Translations under genes and position numbers: made by a program
Notes under the pieces: generated by a model
Told to the model about the DNA's origin: nothing
The model's input: the letters and a program-made list of their open reading frames with translations, nothing else
Databases searched by the model: none
NCBI RefSeq assembly: GCF_032854445.1
Contig: NC_088303.1
Location: 29,579,501 to 29,643,500, forward strand
Source of the DNA: Liolophura sinensis
Lineage: Eukaryota; Mollusca; Polyplacophora; Chitonida; Chitonidae
DNA: 64,000 bases
Direction of reading: 5' to 3'
Shown here: piece by piece, positions 1 to 13,300 of the stretch
Position numbering within the stretch: the stretch's first letter is position 1
How the letters are laid out: each line of letters starts with the position of its first letter

Positions 1-589
1 GGGTGAAATTGTGCCTGCTGCAGTTCAAAGAAGTTTAAGAAATCTTCTTGTTATTTTCTAGTTGAAAAATGTTTCTATAATACCAGTGTGTACCAAGGAA
101 AAGTACTCTTGAACGTTCAAAGAACCCATTTCTACACATTTTATTTTGTGCATATATATAAATACATTGCAATTGTTGGGGAGATTTTAATAACACATTT
201 TATTCTAACGGCAGAAGTTAAAAAAAAAATTAAAATAAAAAATAAGTACAAGTAGTTTCAGTAGCTGCATGATTCTTGGCTTCTTTTACAATAATTTCAC
301 TTTAAATACATAACTCCAACCCTTACCCCAATAAATTATGTCCACTGATAATTTTGAATTTAAATTAGTCAATCATACACTGTTTTTATTAAGCCTATCT
401 TCCAGTATGTGATAGAAATGTACATGTATATAAATTAAGGAATTTTTTAAAAGCATCAGCTAATATGCTATGTCTACAATTGTTGTAAAATATGTATACA
501 GAATTTCTCTGTGTATAAAGTTTTTTTTATTTATTAAAATTTGTTGACATCAGGATGAAGATTGCATAGTTTTTTCATTGAGTTTTTGG
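1..589. other. AT-rich non-coding stretch
   Basis: No exon, RNA gene or recognisable repeat is visible. The stretch is AT-rich with short A and T runs, and the reading frames are short and lack family signatures. Confidence 0.6.
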
Positions 590-639
590 AATCCTGATCA
601 GTGCCTGCGTTCAACAGACAAGCACCATCTAGATGTATG

Positions 640-810
640 TTTGGCTCAAGAATATTTCACTTACACGACATCTGCCAGCATTATGGTGGAAGGAACCTGC
701 GCAGAGCCTGAGGGAAACTCACAACCATGCATAGGTTGCTGGGAAGACCCTCCCATGTACGACCAGAGAGGGCACTAGCAAGAGCTCACAGCGAATGCTT
801 TGATGTCATC
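640..810 (-). mobile_element. SINE copy, family A, 5'-truncated
   Basis: Read on the + strand this is tail-first: AAGAATATTTCACTTA, then CCAGCATTATGGTGGA, GGAACC, a CCATGCATAGGTTGCTGG segment and CTCCCATGTACGACC. The same ordered blocks recur more than a dozen times in the window. The tRNA-like head is missing or degraded. Confidence 0.8.
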
Positions 811-1117
811 ACTCAGCTATCGATCAGTACCTTATGCATGTTCATGTAAGTATAAAGGACATGCACATATGATACAGGCAGTATGTTTTAAGGATGAAGC
901 AACATGGGAGATGTAATATTTACATTTATGCTTATATCAGGGAGATACAAACTTAGAAGTTCAGTTTATTCCTTAGTGCCTGGCAAGAACACCTGTAAAA
1001 GTAGGCCTACAGTATGTGAGATGGGGCTGCCATTTCGAGATTTGAAACGCAAATCTTCAGATCTGCAGCCTGCGTGTTACTAGTTACATACAAAAGGGAA
1101 ATTACCAACCAGGATAG

Positions 1118-1465
1118 CACAGTTCACAGAGGGTCTGCTTTGGTAGCGGTAGATCCAGGGTCAATCCTGGGTCAAGTCACACCTAAGACTTTAAAAGAGG
1201 AAGTTGTAACTTGGCGTTCAGCATGAAGGGGATAGTGCAACGACTGGTTGACCCGTCTCAGTGTAATGGCTCGGGCGGGTCGGCTTACTTGCCTTAGGTA
1301 AGTCATCTCAGTGAAGCAGCACTAGATAAAGGAGAGGTGGAAATGCGTCCTGCAACAAGGAGGTACATTACATACACCCTAAGGATTCCTTCGTCACCAT
1401 ATGACTGAAGAAGTGTTAAGTATGACGTTCAAACCCCAAGCACTCACTCGCTCACTCAAAAGGGA
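1118..1465 (+). mobile_element. SINE copy, family C (tail CCCCAAGCACTCACTC)
   Basis: A tRNA-like head has a B-box-like GGTCAATCCTGG at about 1160. It is followed by a body with TTGACCCGTCTCAGTGTAAT and a tail ending AACCCCAAGCACTCACTCGC. I recognise this tail type as widespread in bivalve and gastropod SINEs. Part of the same family lies on the other strand at 36727-36850. Confidence 0.7.
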
Positions 1466-1559
1466 AATTCCACTGGATATGTATGTTCTGGTACATATAA
1501 TAATCAAGTGCTGAATTCTACCCTTCTGTATTCACCTGGTGTTTTAAAGTAATTTTCAA

Positions 1560-3600
1560 GGCCCAGTGGTTTAAAAGTTAGCTTGTAAAGTGATCCAGAC
1601 TGTTGCAGTCCAGTCTCCACATCCAGTTGACAAAAAAAGGTGAATTGTTCAAATCCAGCTCCTACATAGGCTCCTACATCCACCACGTAGGTGGATTGTT
1701 CTAATCCAGCTCTCACGGGCTTGGTGAGGCTGGCCAAATAGGCGGACTGTTGGAATCCAGCTGCTCCATAGGCTTTGTACAGTTGACCAGGTAGGTGGAT
1801 TGTTCTAATCCAGCTCCCATGGGCTTGGTGAGGCTGGCCAACTAGGCGGACTGTTGGAATCCAGCTGCTCCATAGGCTTTGTACAGTTGACCACGTAGGT
1901 GGATTGTTCTAATCCAGCTCCCAAGGGCTTAGTGAGGCTGGCTAAATAGGCGGACTGTTGGAATCCAGCTGCTCTATAGGCTTTGTACAGTTGACCACGT
2001 AGGTGGATTGTTCTAATCCAGCTCCCATGGGCTTGGTGAGGCTAGCCAAATAGGCGGACTGTTGGAATCCAGCTGCTCCATAGGCTTTGTACAGTTGACC
2101 ACATAGGTGGATTGTTCTAATCCAGCTCTCACGGGCTTGGTGAGGCTGGCCAAATAGGCGGACTGTTGGAATCCAGCTGCTCCATAGGCTTTGTACAGTT
2201 GACCACGTAGGTGGATTGTTCTAATCCAGCTCTCACGGGCTTGGTGAGGCTGGCCAAATAGGCGGACTGTTGGAATCCAGCTGCTCCATAAGCTTTGTAC
2301 AGTTGACCACGTAGGTGGATTGTTCCAATCCAGCTCCCATGGGCATGGTGAGGCTGGCTAAATAGGCGGACTGTTGGAATCCAGCTGCTCCATAGGCTTT
2401 GTACAGTTGACCACGTAGGTGGATTGTTCTAATCCAGCTCTCGCGGGCTTGGTGAGGCTGGCCAAATAGGCGGACTGTTGGAATCTAGCTGCTCCATAGG
2501 CTTTGTACAGTTGACCACGTAGGTGGATTTTCTAATCCAGCTCCCATGGGCTTGGTGAGGCTGGCCAAATAGGCGGACTGTTGGAATCCAGCTGCTCCAT
2601 AGGCTTTGTACAGTTGACCACGTAGGTGGATTGTTCTAATCCAGCTCTCATGGGCTTGGTGAGGCTGGCCAAATAGGCGGACTGTTGGAATCCAGCTGCT
2701 CCATAGGCTTTGTACAGTTGACCACGTAGGTGGATTGTTCTAATCCAGCTCCCAAGGGCTTAGTGAGGCTGGCTAAATAGGCGGACTGTTGGAATCCAGC
2801 TGCCCCATAGGCTTTGTACAGTTGACCACGTAGGTGGATTGTTCTAATCCAGCTCTCACAGGCTTGGTGAGGCTGGCCAAATAGGCGGATTGTTGGAATC
2901 CAGCTCCTCCATAGGCTTTGTACAGTTGATCACATAGGTGGATTGTTCTAATCCAGCAAGCAGGGCTTGGTAAAGCTGACCACGCAGGTGAATTGTTGGA
3001 ATACAGCTCCCATGGGCTTGGTGAAGCTGGCCAAATAGGTGGACTGTTCTAGTCCAGCTCCCATGGGCTTGGTGAGGCTAACCAAATAGGGGGACTGTTG
3101 TAATCCAGTCCAAATGGGCTTGGTGAAGCTGACCAAGCAGGTTGATTGTTCTAATCCAGTCCAGATGGGTTTGGTGAGGCTGGCCAAATAGGTGGATTGT
3201 TGTAATCCAGCTCCCATGGGCTTTGTGAAGCTGACCACGCAGGTGAATTGTTGAAATCTAGCCCCCATGGGCTTGGTTAGGCCGGCCAAATAGGTGAATT
3301 GTTGTAATCCAGTCCAAAAGGGCTTGGTGAAGCTGACCACACAGGTGAATTGTTGAAATCTAACTCCCATGGGCTTGGTTAGGCTGACCAAATAGGTGGA
3401 TTGTTGTAATCCAGCTCCCATGGGCTTGGTGAAGCTGACCACGCAGGTGAATTGTTGTAATCTAGCTGCCATGGGCTTGGTTAGGCCAGCCAAATAGGTG
3501 GATTGTTGGAATCCAGTCCACATGGGCTTGGTGAGGCTGGCCAAACAGGTGAATTTTTATAATCCAGCTCCCATGGGCTAGGTGAAGTTGGCCAATCAGT
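1560..3600. repeat. Minisatellite of 51-53 bp monomers, partly in 104-bp dimers
   Basis: From about 1690 to 2940 a ~104-bp unit made of two diverged halves (AGGTGGATTGTTCTAATCCA... and AGGCGGACTGTTGGAATCCA...) repeats about twelve times. From about 2950 to 3560 the array changes to single ~51-bp monomers. On the - strand the monomeric part stays open (2948-3544) as a 17-residue repeat containing LTKPMGAGLQQSTYLVS. The open frame follows from a period divisible by three, and no start context or family supports a real protein. Confidence 0.9.
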
Positions 3601-4202
3601 ATGGAATGGACCCATCAAATGTCCAGCTGCACATCTTGACGCCGGTACAGCTCCTTATTTATATGATGTCCCATTATAAAGGCAGAACATCATGTTACAG
3701 TGAAAACTAATACATCGTAGCACTGTAGGCTTACACCTCGCGCAATAGTCCTTCTTGGACATCACAATGACTGAAGGTCATGCTTCACACTATAGCGCCA
3801 AATCACGGGATTAAAAAAGTATGCTGCTTTTCACTTTTAGAAATCATGACCATGTTTCTCTTTAAACTATTAAACCCCTTGAATGCCGGTAACTGCATGG
3901 TGGATGTAAGTAACTCTCACAGACACATGGTAACACTAGCGCTAGGCCTAAGGACTATATTGTCGCACTCAGTGCATATGTATCAGCCTTATGTTACCAC
4001 AGGCGCAGTAGCAGTTGCAGTACTATAGCGTACAAAGGTGCTGAACCAATCTATGCCGCCAATGGTTAATCTTGAAATTCTCCATAAGTTTTGAGGAAAA
4101 GAAAGTAATAAAATGATATCGCACACCCTGAAACTCTTAACATTTGACAGATGTAAATAAAATGTAGCAGAAAAATAAATTATGTTTTTAACAACTACCA
4201 CC
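3600..4202. other. Non-coding, nothing recognised
   Basis: Unique-looking sequence between the minisatellite and the first inverted-repeat element. The short open frames have no conserved motifs or splice framework. Confidence 0.5.
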
Positions 4203-4509
4203 TATTCTGTAAGACAGGTCGAAAGTTGGAGGTCACGTGACCACCTTTTCGTGTCTAAAACAAAATGGCCACCCAATGTTGAAGTATTCGGGAAAAGGTA
4301 GTTTTTTGCCACTTCACTAGCTGCACAAATTACTCAGATTATCTGGAAAGCAGAAAATTATACAAATCTAACGGATACAAGATCACTCATAGCGATTCAA
4401 AAATTGGCATTTTCCTATGCAACAGTATTGGGAGGGCCGTTTTCTTCACAAACTCCGTGTTACTAAGGAGATCACGTGGTCTCTAGCTTCCGATCTGTCT
4501 TACAGAATA
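4203..4509. mobile_element. MITE-like element with ~40-bp terminal inverted repeats
   Basis: The left end TATTCTGTAAGACAGGTCG continues through GGTCACGTGACC. The reverse complement of the right end is TATTCTGTAAGACAGATCG, continuing through ACCACGTGAT. About 35 of 40 positions match. TA flanks both ends, as expected for Tc1/mariner-type targets. The ~300-bp interior has no coding capacity, so this is a non-autonomous element. Confidence 0.75.
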
Positions 4510-4550
4510 TATTACAGCTAGAATACATGCTACAAGACCAGGCTCCGTGT

Positions 4551-5262
4551 GCCTGTGTAGCTCTGTAGGGCTGTGGTTAAGTATACTATCACAGCCCTGT
4601 CTTGTTCCATAAGCTTACCTTTAACACTTCTGTACTTTCCTTGCTGGCTTTTATACTGGTCATAAAATAACTTGTATGTCCATAGTAATAGTGATCTCAG
4701 CTATCAGACTCGTGGAAACTGGATAAATTCTACCTCCAACTGCCATGTTTGAATGCATACTCCTCACAGCCCACGCAAGGGAGATAACTACTGACATTAC
4801 TAACAATCAGTATATTTTGTACATCTTATTTAATCTATACTTTAATTGTTTGAGAATTTTTTTTTCATCAATGTTGATGATGGGTTCCTTCTATGCCATT
4901 GCTGCTTAGGCTGATCCTAAACAATTTGCCAGTATGCGTGTCAAAAGGTCTAACTCGCCTAATAGTGTATACATGATTCGCTTCACTGTGAGGAGTATGC
5001 AATCAATCATGGCGGTTGGAGTTGGACTGTATCCTGTTTCCACTAGTTTCATGCATGTGTGGATTTGTTAGTGATGACACATGGGAACACCTACCTGGAA
5101 TTCATAGGTGAGACGACTACGGACAAACAAATTATTTGGTGTCCAGGAGTAGTATATTAAAGACAACAAGGGAAGAACAGAGGTGTTTGAAGTAAGCTTA
5201 TGGAACAAGGCAGGGCTGTGTTAGTATACGCAATCACAGCCCTACAGAGCTAGACCTGTGGT
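4551..5262. mobile_element. Fold-back element with long inverted arms
   Basis: The sequence at 4551-4625 (TAGCTCTGTAGGGCTGTG ... TTGTTCCATAAGCTTAC) returns inverted at 5189-5260 (GTAAGCTTATGGAACAAG ... CACAGCCCTACAGAGCTA). A second inner pair matches 4700-4770 with 4985-5055 (GTGAGGAGTATGCA and its complement). The arms are roughly 240-280 bp around a ~200-bp centre. No transposase is present. The element could extrude a large hairpin. Confidence 0.75.
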
Positions 5263-5377
5263 AACTCTTCGTCATAAGTCAAGGTACAAGATTTCTCCCT
5301 TGGCCAGTCTGTTTGACTTCAAATTGTATTCCACGCGTGTGAACAGAATCGATTAGTATTCTTATATGTAACATGTA

Positions 5378-5378
5378 A

Positions 5379-5423
<45 letters not shown>
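5378..5423. repeat. (AT)n microsatellite
   Basis: An uninterrupted run of alternating T and A about 45 bases long, some 370 bases upstream of the MLF start codon. Confidence 0.95.
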
Positions 5424-5425
<2 letters not shown>

Positions 5426-5429
5426 ACCA

Positions 5430-5792
5430 AGTAGTCTCGAAATTTTCTCCGAAACGAACAACACGCTCTCCAAGGATTTCCAGTTTTAAAAGGAACGTGA
5501 TTCGCGGGTAAACCGAGAATATCCTAATACGGATAATCGGAGAAACGTGCTTGCGGAGAATTCAGCCAATCAATATCAACGTTGTAAAGAGATTTCACTA
5601 TCAAGGATTGGTCATGACTTTACTTCCGTTTTCAAATCAGACCAATGGCAACCATCGAATATTCCCGTTCACGCCATAACTCGAGAACTATCGAGACGGG
5701 CGGACATCAAGCGATCACTGAGCTAATTTTTTGAGTACTGTCCCGTCTGTTGTAGCAATTATTGTATTTTACAAGTTGGAAATCGTTCCATC
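5430..5792 (+). promoter_or_regulatory. Probable MLF promoter and 5' UTR
   Basis: This stretch directly precedes the first MLF coding exon and is richer in CpG than its surroundings (TCGGAGAAACG, CTCGAGAACTATCGAGACG). No TATA box is obvious at a fixed distance, so the start site cannot be placed. The call rests on position and local composition only. Confidence 0.4.
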
Positions 5793-5842
5793 ATGTTAGG
5801 AGGGCCGTTTTTCACTGCAATGGAGGAAGACCCGTTCTTCGC
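5793..5842 (+). CDS. MLF: MLF coding exon 1
   Basis: Residues 1-17 (MLGGPFFTAMEEDPFF and a split Ala). The donor is GC|GTAAGT and the exon ends in phase 2. The EEDPFF motif is the conserved N-terminal mark of the family. Confidence 0.9.
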
Positions 5843-7264
5843 GTAAGTACAGTACCACGAAATTGACGGTATCTATGGTTAACAATGTAAACAAAGATGG
5901 GTATGACTTAGGCCAAGGATCTCGGCAGTTATCATATAATATGGGGTTAGGCGTAGGTCACAGACGAGGAGTCTTCCTGGTTAAAATAGTGGTATTTAAG
6001 AACAACAAAACTGCGCAACAAAGCTCGGTGCAAAATGAACCAATACTTGTATTAACCGGGCAATAAAGTCACCAAGACATTTTCTGATCCTCTGCAAATT
6101 ATTTCCACATTCTGTGGACTTTACAAGCAGCAATTCCAAGATAATTCACAGTTGTGACTTGCGCTCACATGTCATGTGGTGACATTGCGACCTAATAAAT
6201 CGGGATGTACATCCCCCCTCTAGTGTGGTTGGCCTTTCATGATGTCACTGTGTTGATCAGCTGGCTGTCAGTTTTGACAGACAGAAAGCCATGTAACTGC
6301 AGAGACATGAATTTGCAATTGACTGAAGGCTATGGACCCCACAGATTGTGCGAACTGTCAGATTAAGATTGCAGTGAAAAAGGGTGCTTATGTTTTGTAT
6401 CCATTCCTTTCAATTTCACGGAAAGGTCAAACACTGCTGCGCTTGCGTGTCTTGCTGACCCAGATTTTAAAAGCATAGCAGCGTGTTAAACATGAACTTA
6501 TTTTCGACTTCGACATAAAATTTACAGGAGAATGATGATGTAATGGCAAATAGCGATTGTAGTAAAATGTGCGTAAATATTTCAGCTTTCCGAATTGCTG
6601 TGCTTTAGGTCTACTCAGGAGAAATTTAATGCGCATGCATCAGAATTCAAAGAGGAGGTAACTCTTTGTAAGCATTATACCAGAATCGGGTCCACATAGC
6701 TCTCGGGTTAAGGGTGGCCAGCGGTCCCCGCTTATCAGTATATATAAGCCACACCTTAGATGGAAGTCTTGTGCTAGGTACTTCTGATTTGACTTCTGAT
6801 TTTGCCCTCAGTTCATATGATCCTCATAGACAGTTTTGCACAGTCTCCATTAGGCTAGAGGTTTTCGTCCTAGACACCACATTATCAGTATTGACCTTTA
6901 TCAGGAAGACCAATTTGGAATGAACAGCAAAAAGGCTGACATCTCGTCTGGTACAAGTGATACTTTATTTTGTGTATTCAACACTTTCTGACATACATTT
7001 ACAGTAGTCCAGTTTGCAGATATGTAAATCTGATTTGAGTGGTGAGACTACAACAGTTCCAGTGCAAAGCACTTTTAATCAAAGTCACCACTCGTTTCCA
7101 TACCCAGAGCTATTATCTGTTCAAATCCACCATTAGTATTTGCAGATCAATTGTATATTGTCCCAGTGACACTTGCGTGTGTTATCTGAACGCACTAGAC
7201 ATTGGTCGTGTCCATGCACCATCTTGTTTAGACTAGAAACTTGTCTCTATTGGTTATCTCCCTT

Positions 7265-7320
<56 letters not shown>

Positions 7321-10300
7321 ATATATCGCAGAATAAGATGGCAACACAGACTGATGTCTAGTAGGCTCAGATAGCACATATAAGTGCCACTGGATAAAAT
7401 ACAATTGATTTGAAAATACTAACAGTGGATTCGAGCATATAATAGCTCCAGGTAGGGAAACAAGTGGAGAAACTGGAGGTTAAAAGCCAAAAAAAAACCC
7501 GTCATATAAAAAACCTGATACAATTGCCGAAACAGTTTGTCCCAATGTTAGAGAGAAAAAGTTATCCATCAAATATTTTATCCAAGGTAATGATAGTCCA
7601 AGTATGTCACTGGTAGGTTGAAAACTATTCGGATATGCCATTATCATGGCTGCTCAACATTTGACCAGAAATGGTTACAAATATATGTGAAACTTTATGT
7701 GTGTGGAGCACATTGGCAGAAGTACAGTGAACAATCACTCTGCATACCTACAGCAGATCAAATCCATGTCAGAAGATCTCCACTCATAACATTGCCACAC
7801 ACTGTCACCAGTGATTTCAATATGCCATTTGCCGCCTCATTTGGTGAACACTGATTGTCACCAAGAGTTAACCTCCTGGACATCACAGTGCATAGCTGAC
7901 TTTATTTTACTAGATAGTGCAAAGCTGTGATACTGGAAATAAGTTAATTCTACACAAATCTTAATTGTGTTGCAAGAATAATCCAAAAGACTAAAAAAAT
8001 CCCTATTTGAAAGGGACAACTGTAAAAGTATGCTTATGAGCACCTTCCCAAAACTCATATCACCCATTTGGTCATATGGCAGCCGTTTTGAAAACACGCA
8101 CAAGAGGTACTAACTAGCCTGGGTGTTAACTCGTGAAAACTGATACTTGATGGGATTACCATTATTAAATTGCGAGCAGATGATGTTACAACTTGAGAAT
8201 CCTTATTTGCACTTTTGTGTTCTTCACCACTTCGACAGATGGCGAGGCCTCTGATTAGGGGTTGAGCATGACTGTGGTGTATTTAAGTAATTCTCAACCT
8301 ACTAGTACTCAGACTCTGAAATGGCAGTAAGTATGCAAGTCTCAAATGTTTCTTCAGTTACCTGAACACCTATACACCATGTCATGAAATGACTTGACAA
8401 ACAGTAGTTACATGTATTGACCCTGATTAATAGATGAAAAATGTGTTTGCCAATTATATGTACTGGAGCACAGAGCATGACAGTGTTCTATTGAGCTTGG
8501 AAGTAACCGATAAATTTCTGGGGTGACAACAGTGAGCTTGCCAGTAACTGATAGATTTATGTAGTGATAGCACTTGGCTTGTAAGTAACTGATAGATTTA
8601 TGTAGTGATAGCAGTGGGCTTTTAAGTAACTGATAGATTTCTGTGGTGACAGCAATAGGCTTGTAAGTAACTGATGGATTTCATTGGTGACAGCAATAGG
8701 CTTGTAAGTAACTGATGGATTTCTTTGGTGACAGCAGTGGACTTGTAAATAACAGATACATTTCTGTGGTGACAGCAGTGGGCTTATAAGTACATGTAAC
8801 TGATAGATTTCTGCAGTGATTACAGGGAGCCTGTCACTAACTGGTAGCTTTCTGGGTCTGATTACTGTAAACTTGTACTGTGCCTAAATTGTTGTCAACT
8901 TTCATAATACTTGACATGTCATCCAGAACTAACACGTCAGTTCATAGAGCATTTACTGTAACTGTGGCTTTAGGGACGTGTAACTTGCACATTCACTGAG
9001 TTTTGAGTGGATAGCATTTTCAGTGGTAGATATACACTACATATATTTCAGCCATCTTTACAAATAATTTAACTTGTAAATATTACTAATACTGGTGAAT
9101 GGAATTATACATGTACCTGAAGAGACAAAAGTTACAAACCTACCTGATGCACTTTTCATATAATACTATTACAATACATACATGCACAGTACTTGTTTTG
9201 GAATGCTATATATAGTATTTGTATCAAAGGCACTGCCAAGTTTATTTTATGTCAGGAGCAATAGACATTTCCGGACTGTCAATCAACAATAAGCATTTAA
9301 CCAATCATTATCAACGTTGTTGCAGCCGGATATCCCACACCTTGGTGACAAATGTTCAGTATTTCTTTGCTTTTACCTGGAATTGCTTTTACCTGGAATG
9401 ATGTGAAAAGTGACGTCACGAGAATTGGTGGTGGGACATTGGACGTGGTGAATCCATCCATTCAACAGTTGTCCCCCAGTCCTGACACCATATGTAGGTA
9501 TAGGTGAATTGCCTATGACCTCATATCTCTGTATTTTTTGTCTGTGTGCCATGTTGGGAGAGGATTCTTTGACTATTACAATTGGTTACATGTATGTAAC
9601 TTCCTGCTAGACATAGTGCTACAAACATATACTGAACATCTGCTATGATGTGCATGTCAAAATAAGAATGACAGAAAAGGAAGAGTTTGTTCACATTTTC
9701 AACAGATTATTATGCACTAGGGTCACCAGAATTGAAATAAAAGATTTTCACAGGAACGACAAGCATTTCACAGCTGTTTTAAAAGCTTAATGCACTTGCT
9801 CTGGCACATATTTCTGATGACTTGAACAGGATTAATTTCCATGCACTGTAGTTTTTTTCTGATGACTAAAACATTATTAAAATAATTGTTCATAGGTTTA
9901 TGGTGCAGAACTTTCTGTTAAATTTCCTGAGCTATGTGTTTATTTATTTTTTTATGTAGTTCACAGTGTCTCAGTTCAGGCACATGTATATGACGAATCT
10001 GTATTTGACAAGTAAGTATTTTTGAAAAATCGGTCTTAATTAGGAAGTACGTATCTAAACCATCAAATATTTTCTTTGGGTAATGCGATTTGCATTCAGC
10101 TGACAATCTCAAAATACTTGGGATATGCCATACAGTGCAGCATGTACAGATCGATATGATGTGTTGTTAGCATATAGCTGTTGTGACCTTTCATCAGGAT
10201 GGTTTGACTACCTGACATGTTAGTTTAAAATGTTTACAGATTTTATAATTCATAATTTAAGTAAATAGGGTTGAAGGTTATAATACTTGCATGTACGTGT

Positions 10301-13300
10301 ATATTGATTGTCAGTTGATCTCCCTCCATGTATGTGTAAATTAAAATACATCATGTAGAACATTCTAATATGGAATATTGCCAGAGTTCATAGAAGACTG
10401 ACCATAAATTTTGACCATGGAAAGGTTTGACCGGACATGCTTGTGCCAACCCTGGTGAAATGACAATGTCCTAATTCCTCAACTTTTTCTCATATGAAAG
10501 AGCAACTTTTAGTGCTGTTTATGCACTTTTTTAGTTTGATTTTGGAGCCAAAAGTCAAATTGGTTGACAAATTTCAGGGCTTCACAAAAAGTATAATTTT
10601 ATTAGTCTACACGAAATAATGCCTTCAGAATATGCTTGAGTAAATGCCTTGCAAACATGCGACATGGTTGAAGAATTACAGTGGAATGTAGAGTTTTACG
10701 AGTTAATCTGATTACATATATTTATTGAAGGTTTAATTCTCAGGGTTTGAAGTAGAAACATATCAAAAGCCAAATGCTCCTGTATTCCTGTGATGGGCCT
10801 CAAAAAAATAACATGAGACTCACTAAATTGCATATTCCAAAGAACCAAATTGAATATCAAATAAATGATTGGCTTTTGATGTAGAATTTAGTATTTCCAA
10901 CCTCCTGATTCCTCTGTGCCTGATTGTCAGAATTTGTAGAACATTTACCATAGATTTTGACCATTGTAAAGTCTGTCTGGATATACATGTACTCATGATG
11001 TCCCTGTGTAATTGCCACATGTGTGTTGTGAAATGACAAGGTACATTTGTAATGTTAATTTCTGGAGTCTGTTGGATTATACAAATTTCTGGAAGGTTAA
11101 AATCTTCTGGCAGGGTGGCAGAGTGGCAGAGTTGGTACAGCAAATTACATGATCGATGAATTTTGACCATTGTAAGGTTCGTCCGGACGTGCTCATGATG
11201 TCACTGTGTATTCCCACATATATGTTGTGAAATGACAAGGTACATTTATAATGTTAATTTCTTGAGTCAGTCTGATTATACAAATTTCTAGAAGGTTGAC
11301 ATCTTTTGGCAGAACATGACCAATAAATTTTGATCATTGTAAGGTTTGTCTGGACCTGCTCATTAATGTATACATGTGTTTCCACTTTCATGTTGGCAGT
11401 GGGAAATGACAGTGTAATGTAGAATTTTCAAAGCTGGTCTGATTGCACAAATTTAGGAAAGGTGTAATAGGTTTTTAATAACTATTAATAATAGGATATC
11501 ATGCTCCTAAATTTCTTCTGATGGCTCCCAGAAAATTTGTCCCACATAAATTGCATATTCCAAGGAACCAAACTGAGTATCAAGTAGATGTTGGCTCCTT
11601 ATTTGGAAGTCAATATTTCATCTTCGTATTCATTAAGAGCAGCTTGCCAGAGTTCATGGAATACTTATCATAAATTTAGATCATTGGAAGATTTGTATTG
11701 ATATGTTCTCTGCTGTGTAGGTTCACAAACATATTGGTGTTGTGAATTTGGATCGATAATGTAAAGTTGAGTTTTCTCTTTCTTTATGTGGACATGTTTG
11801 TTCCTGTGTATGTCTACATACATATAAGTGTTGTGAAATGAACAGGGTAACTTAAGGGTAAATTGATTGGAGTGTTGAGATACATGTATGTTTGCACATA
11901 CTTTTTACATGTTTATATGTAATTCTTCTGTGGCAGGGTGGCATATAATACTAACAAAAAATTTGGACCATTCTAAGATTTATATGGACACACTTTTGAA
12001 GTTGGCATGATGTATTTTTTACATACATGTACCGTGCTCTGAAATGACATACTGAAAGTAATAGGTTTAGTAGTTTCGGTGAATTGAATATATGTTTTCA
12101 TCAAAGGTTAAATTCTTTAGACTTAACTTGGCAGATAAAAGTAAAACGTTTGATACTTTCCATGGATAGCAAATTACATGTGTTAGTCACCTGAAGTTGT
12201 GTATATGTAGTTTACTTTTTTGGAGATTGTAATATTAAGTAGGATAATATAGTACACTCAACAGGTATGTATGTACATCCATTCATGACTACATGTACAT
12301 GTATGTATAGACTGCATTTATTACATCTACCTTTAACCAGCAGAACTGTTATACAGTTACTTAAGTCAGATGACCCTTTATTAAGTACCACTACATGTAT
12401 ATAAAATGTGAATTTGTATTGAAGGGGGGATTTCTGGGCTAGTGTTGAAGCTTGAGGGCCTTTTGTGTGTGGGAAGATTACGTCAACTTTATACTGTGTC
12501 CCATGGGCCGTGTGTGACAGCTGAACAAAGGGGGACTTCTCCGTCCCGGGTTTGAGTCATCAGTCTTCCCCTCTCTTGTCCGCTACCATCTGGTGTCACA
12601 AGACTGGTTAGAATCCCACCTCTGGCACCACACAGAAAAGCTCAGTTGGGGCGAGGAGAAGGGATTGTTTCAGTTTTGTTAGTATTAGTCATCACATATA
12701 GGCTTGTGCAATGTCCACTGTTTATTGATTGTTCAGAGTGTACATTTTCATTTACATTAGAATTTCACCAAATATTATATATATATATTGACATTTTGTC
12801 AAGTTCAGTTAAGTACATATTCTGATGTGGTGACAAGTAACAGGTAAGTTTGGAACAGTTAGTGCACTTGTATAACTTGTATTCATGTGCGTTTTAATTG
12901 TCAGCATGTCTTGTCAGTATACATGTTAGTATACACATTTGACTACTGGGCTTGTTGTTTAGATATTCATGACCAGTACATACATTTACAGTATGTTGTG
13001 ACGGACATGTGGTGATTATTTTTAGTCATTTTAAGGTCTGATACTTGGCAGTTTTTACACATAGATGTATGCTGGTGTTTCTTGGTGTGATATTTGTACA
13101 TTAAATTCAGTAATGATCATGTGTACTGTATTTACATGTACGTACAGTAAGTTGTACTCTCCCTGTGGTTTTTAGCTGGTAATCTATTCTAATATCTGCC
13201 CACCACCCCTAGAGTTACATGTAGTTTGTGTCTTGTCTTGCAAAATATCAGGAAAGTTTGCATCAAATTTCACGTGTTAGCTACATACACATGTAGTTCA

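Noticed and set aside
2948-3544. 198-residue repetitive open frame on the - strand
   Set aside because: It lies wholly within a minisatellite whose ~51-bp unit is a multiple of three. There is no signal peptide, start context or splice framework, so it is treated as repeat, not a gene.
12430-12665. GC-richer stretch with CCCGGGTTTGAGTC, possibly another SINE
   Set aside because: A B-box-like string is present, but no second copy, tail or body match was found in the window.
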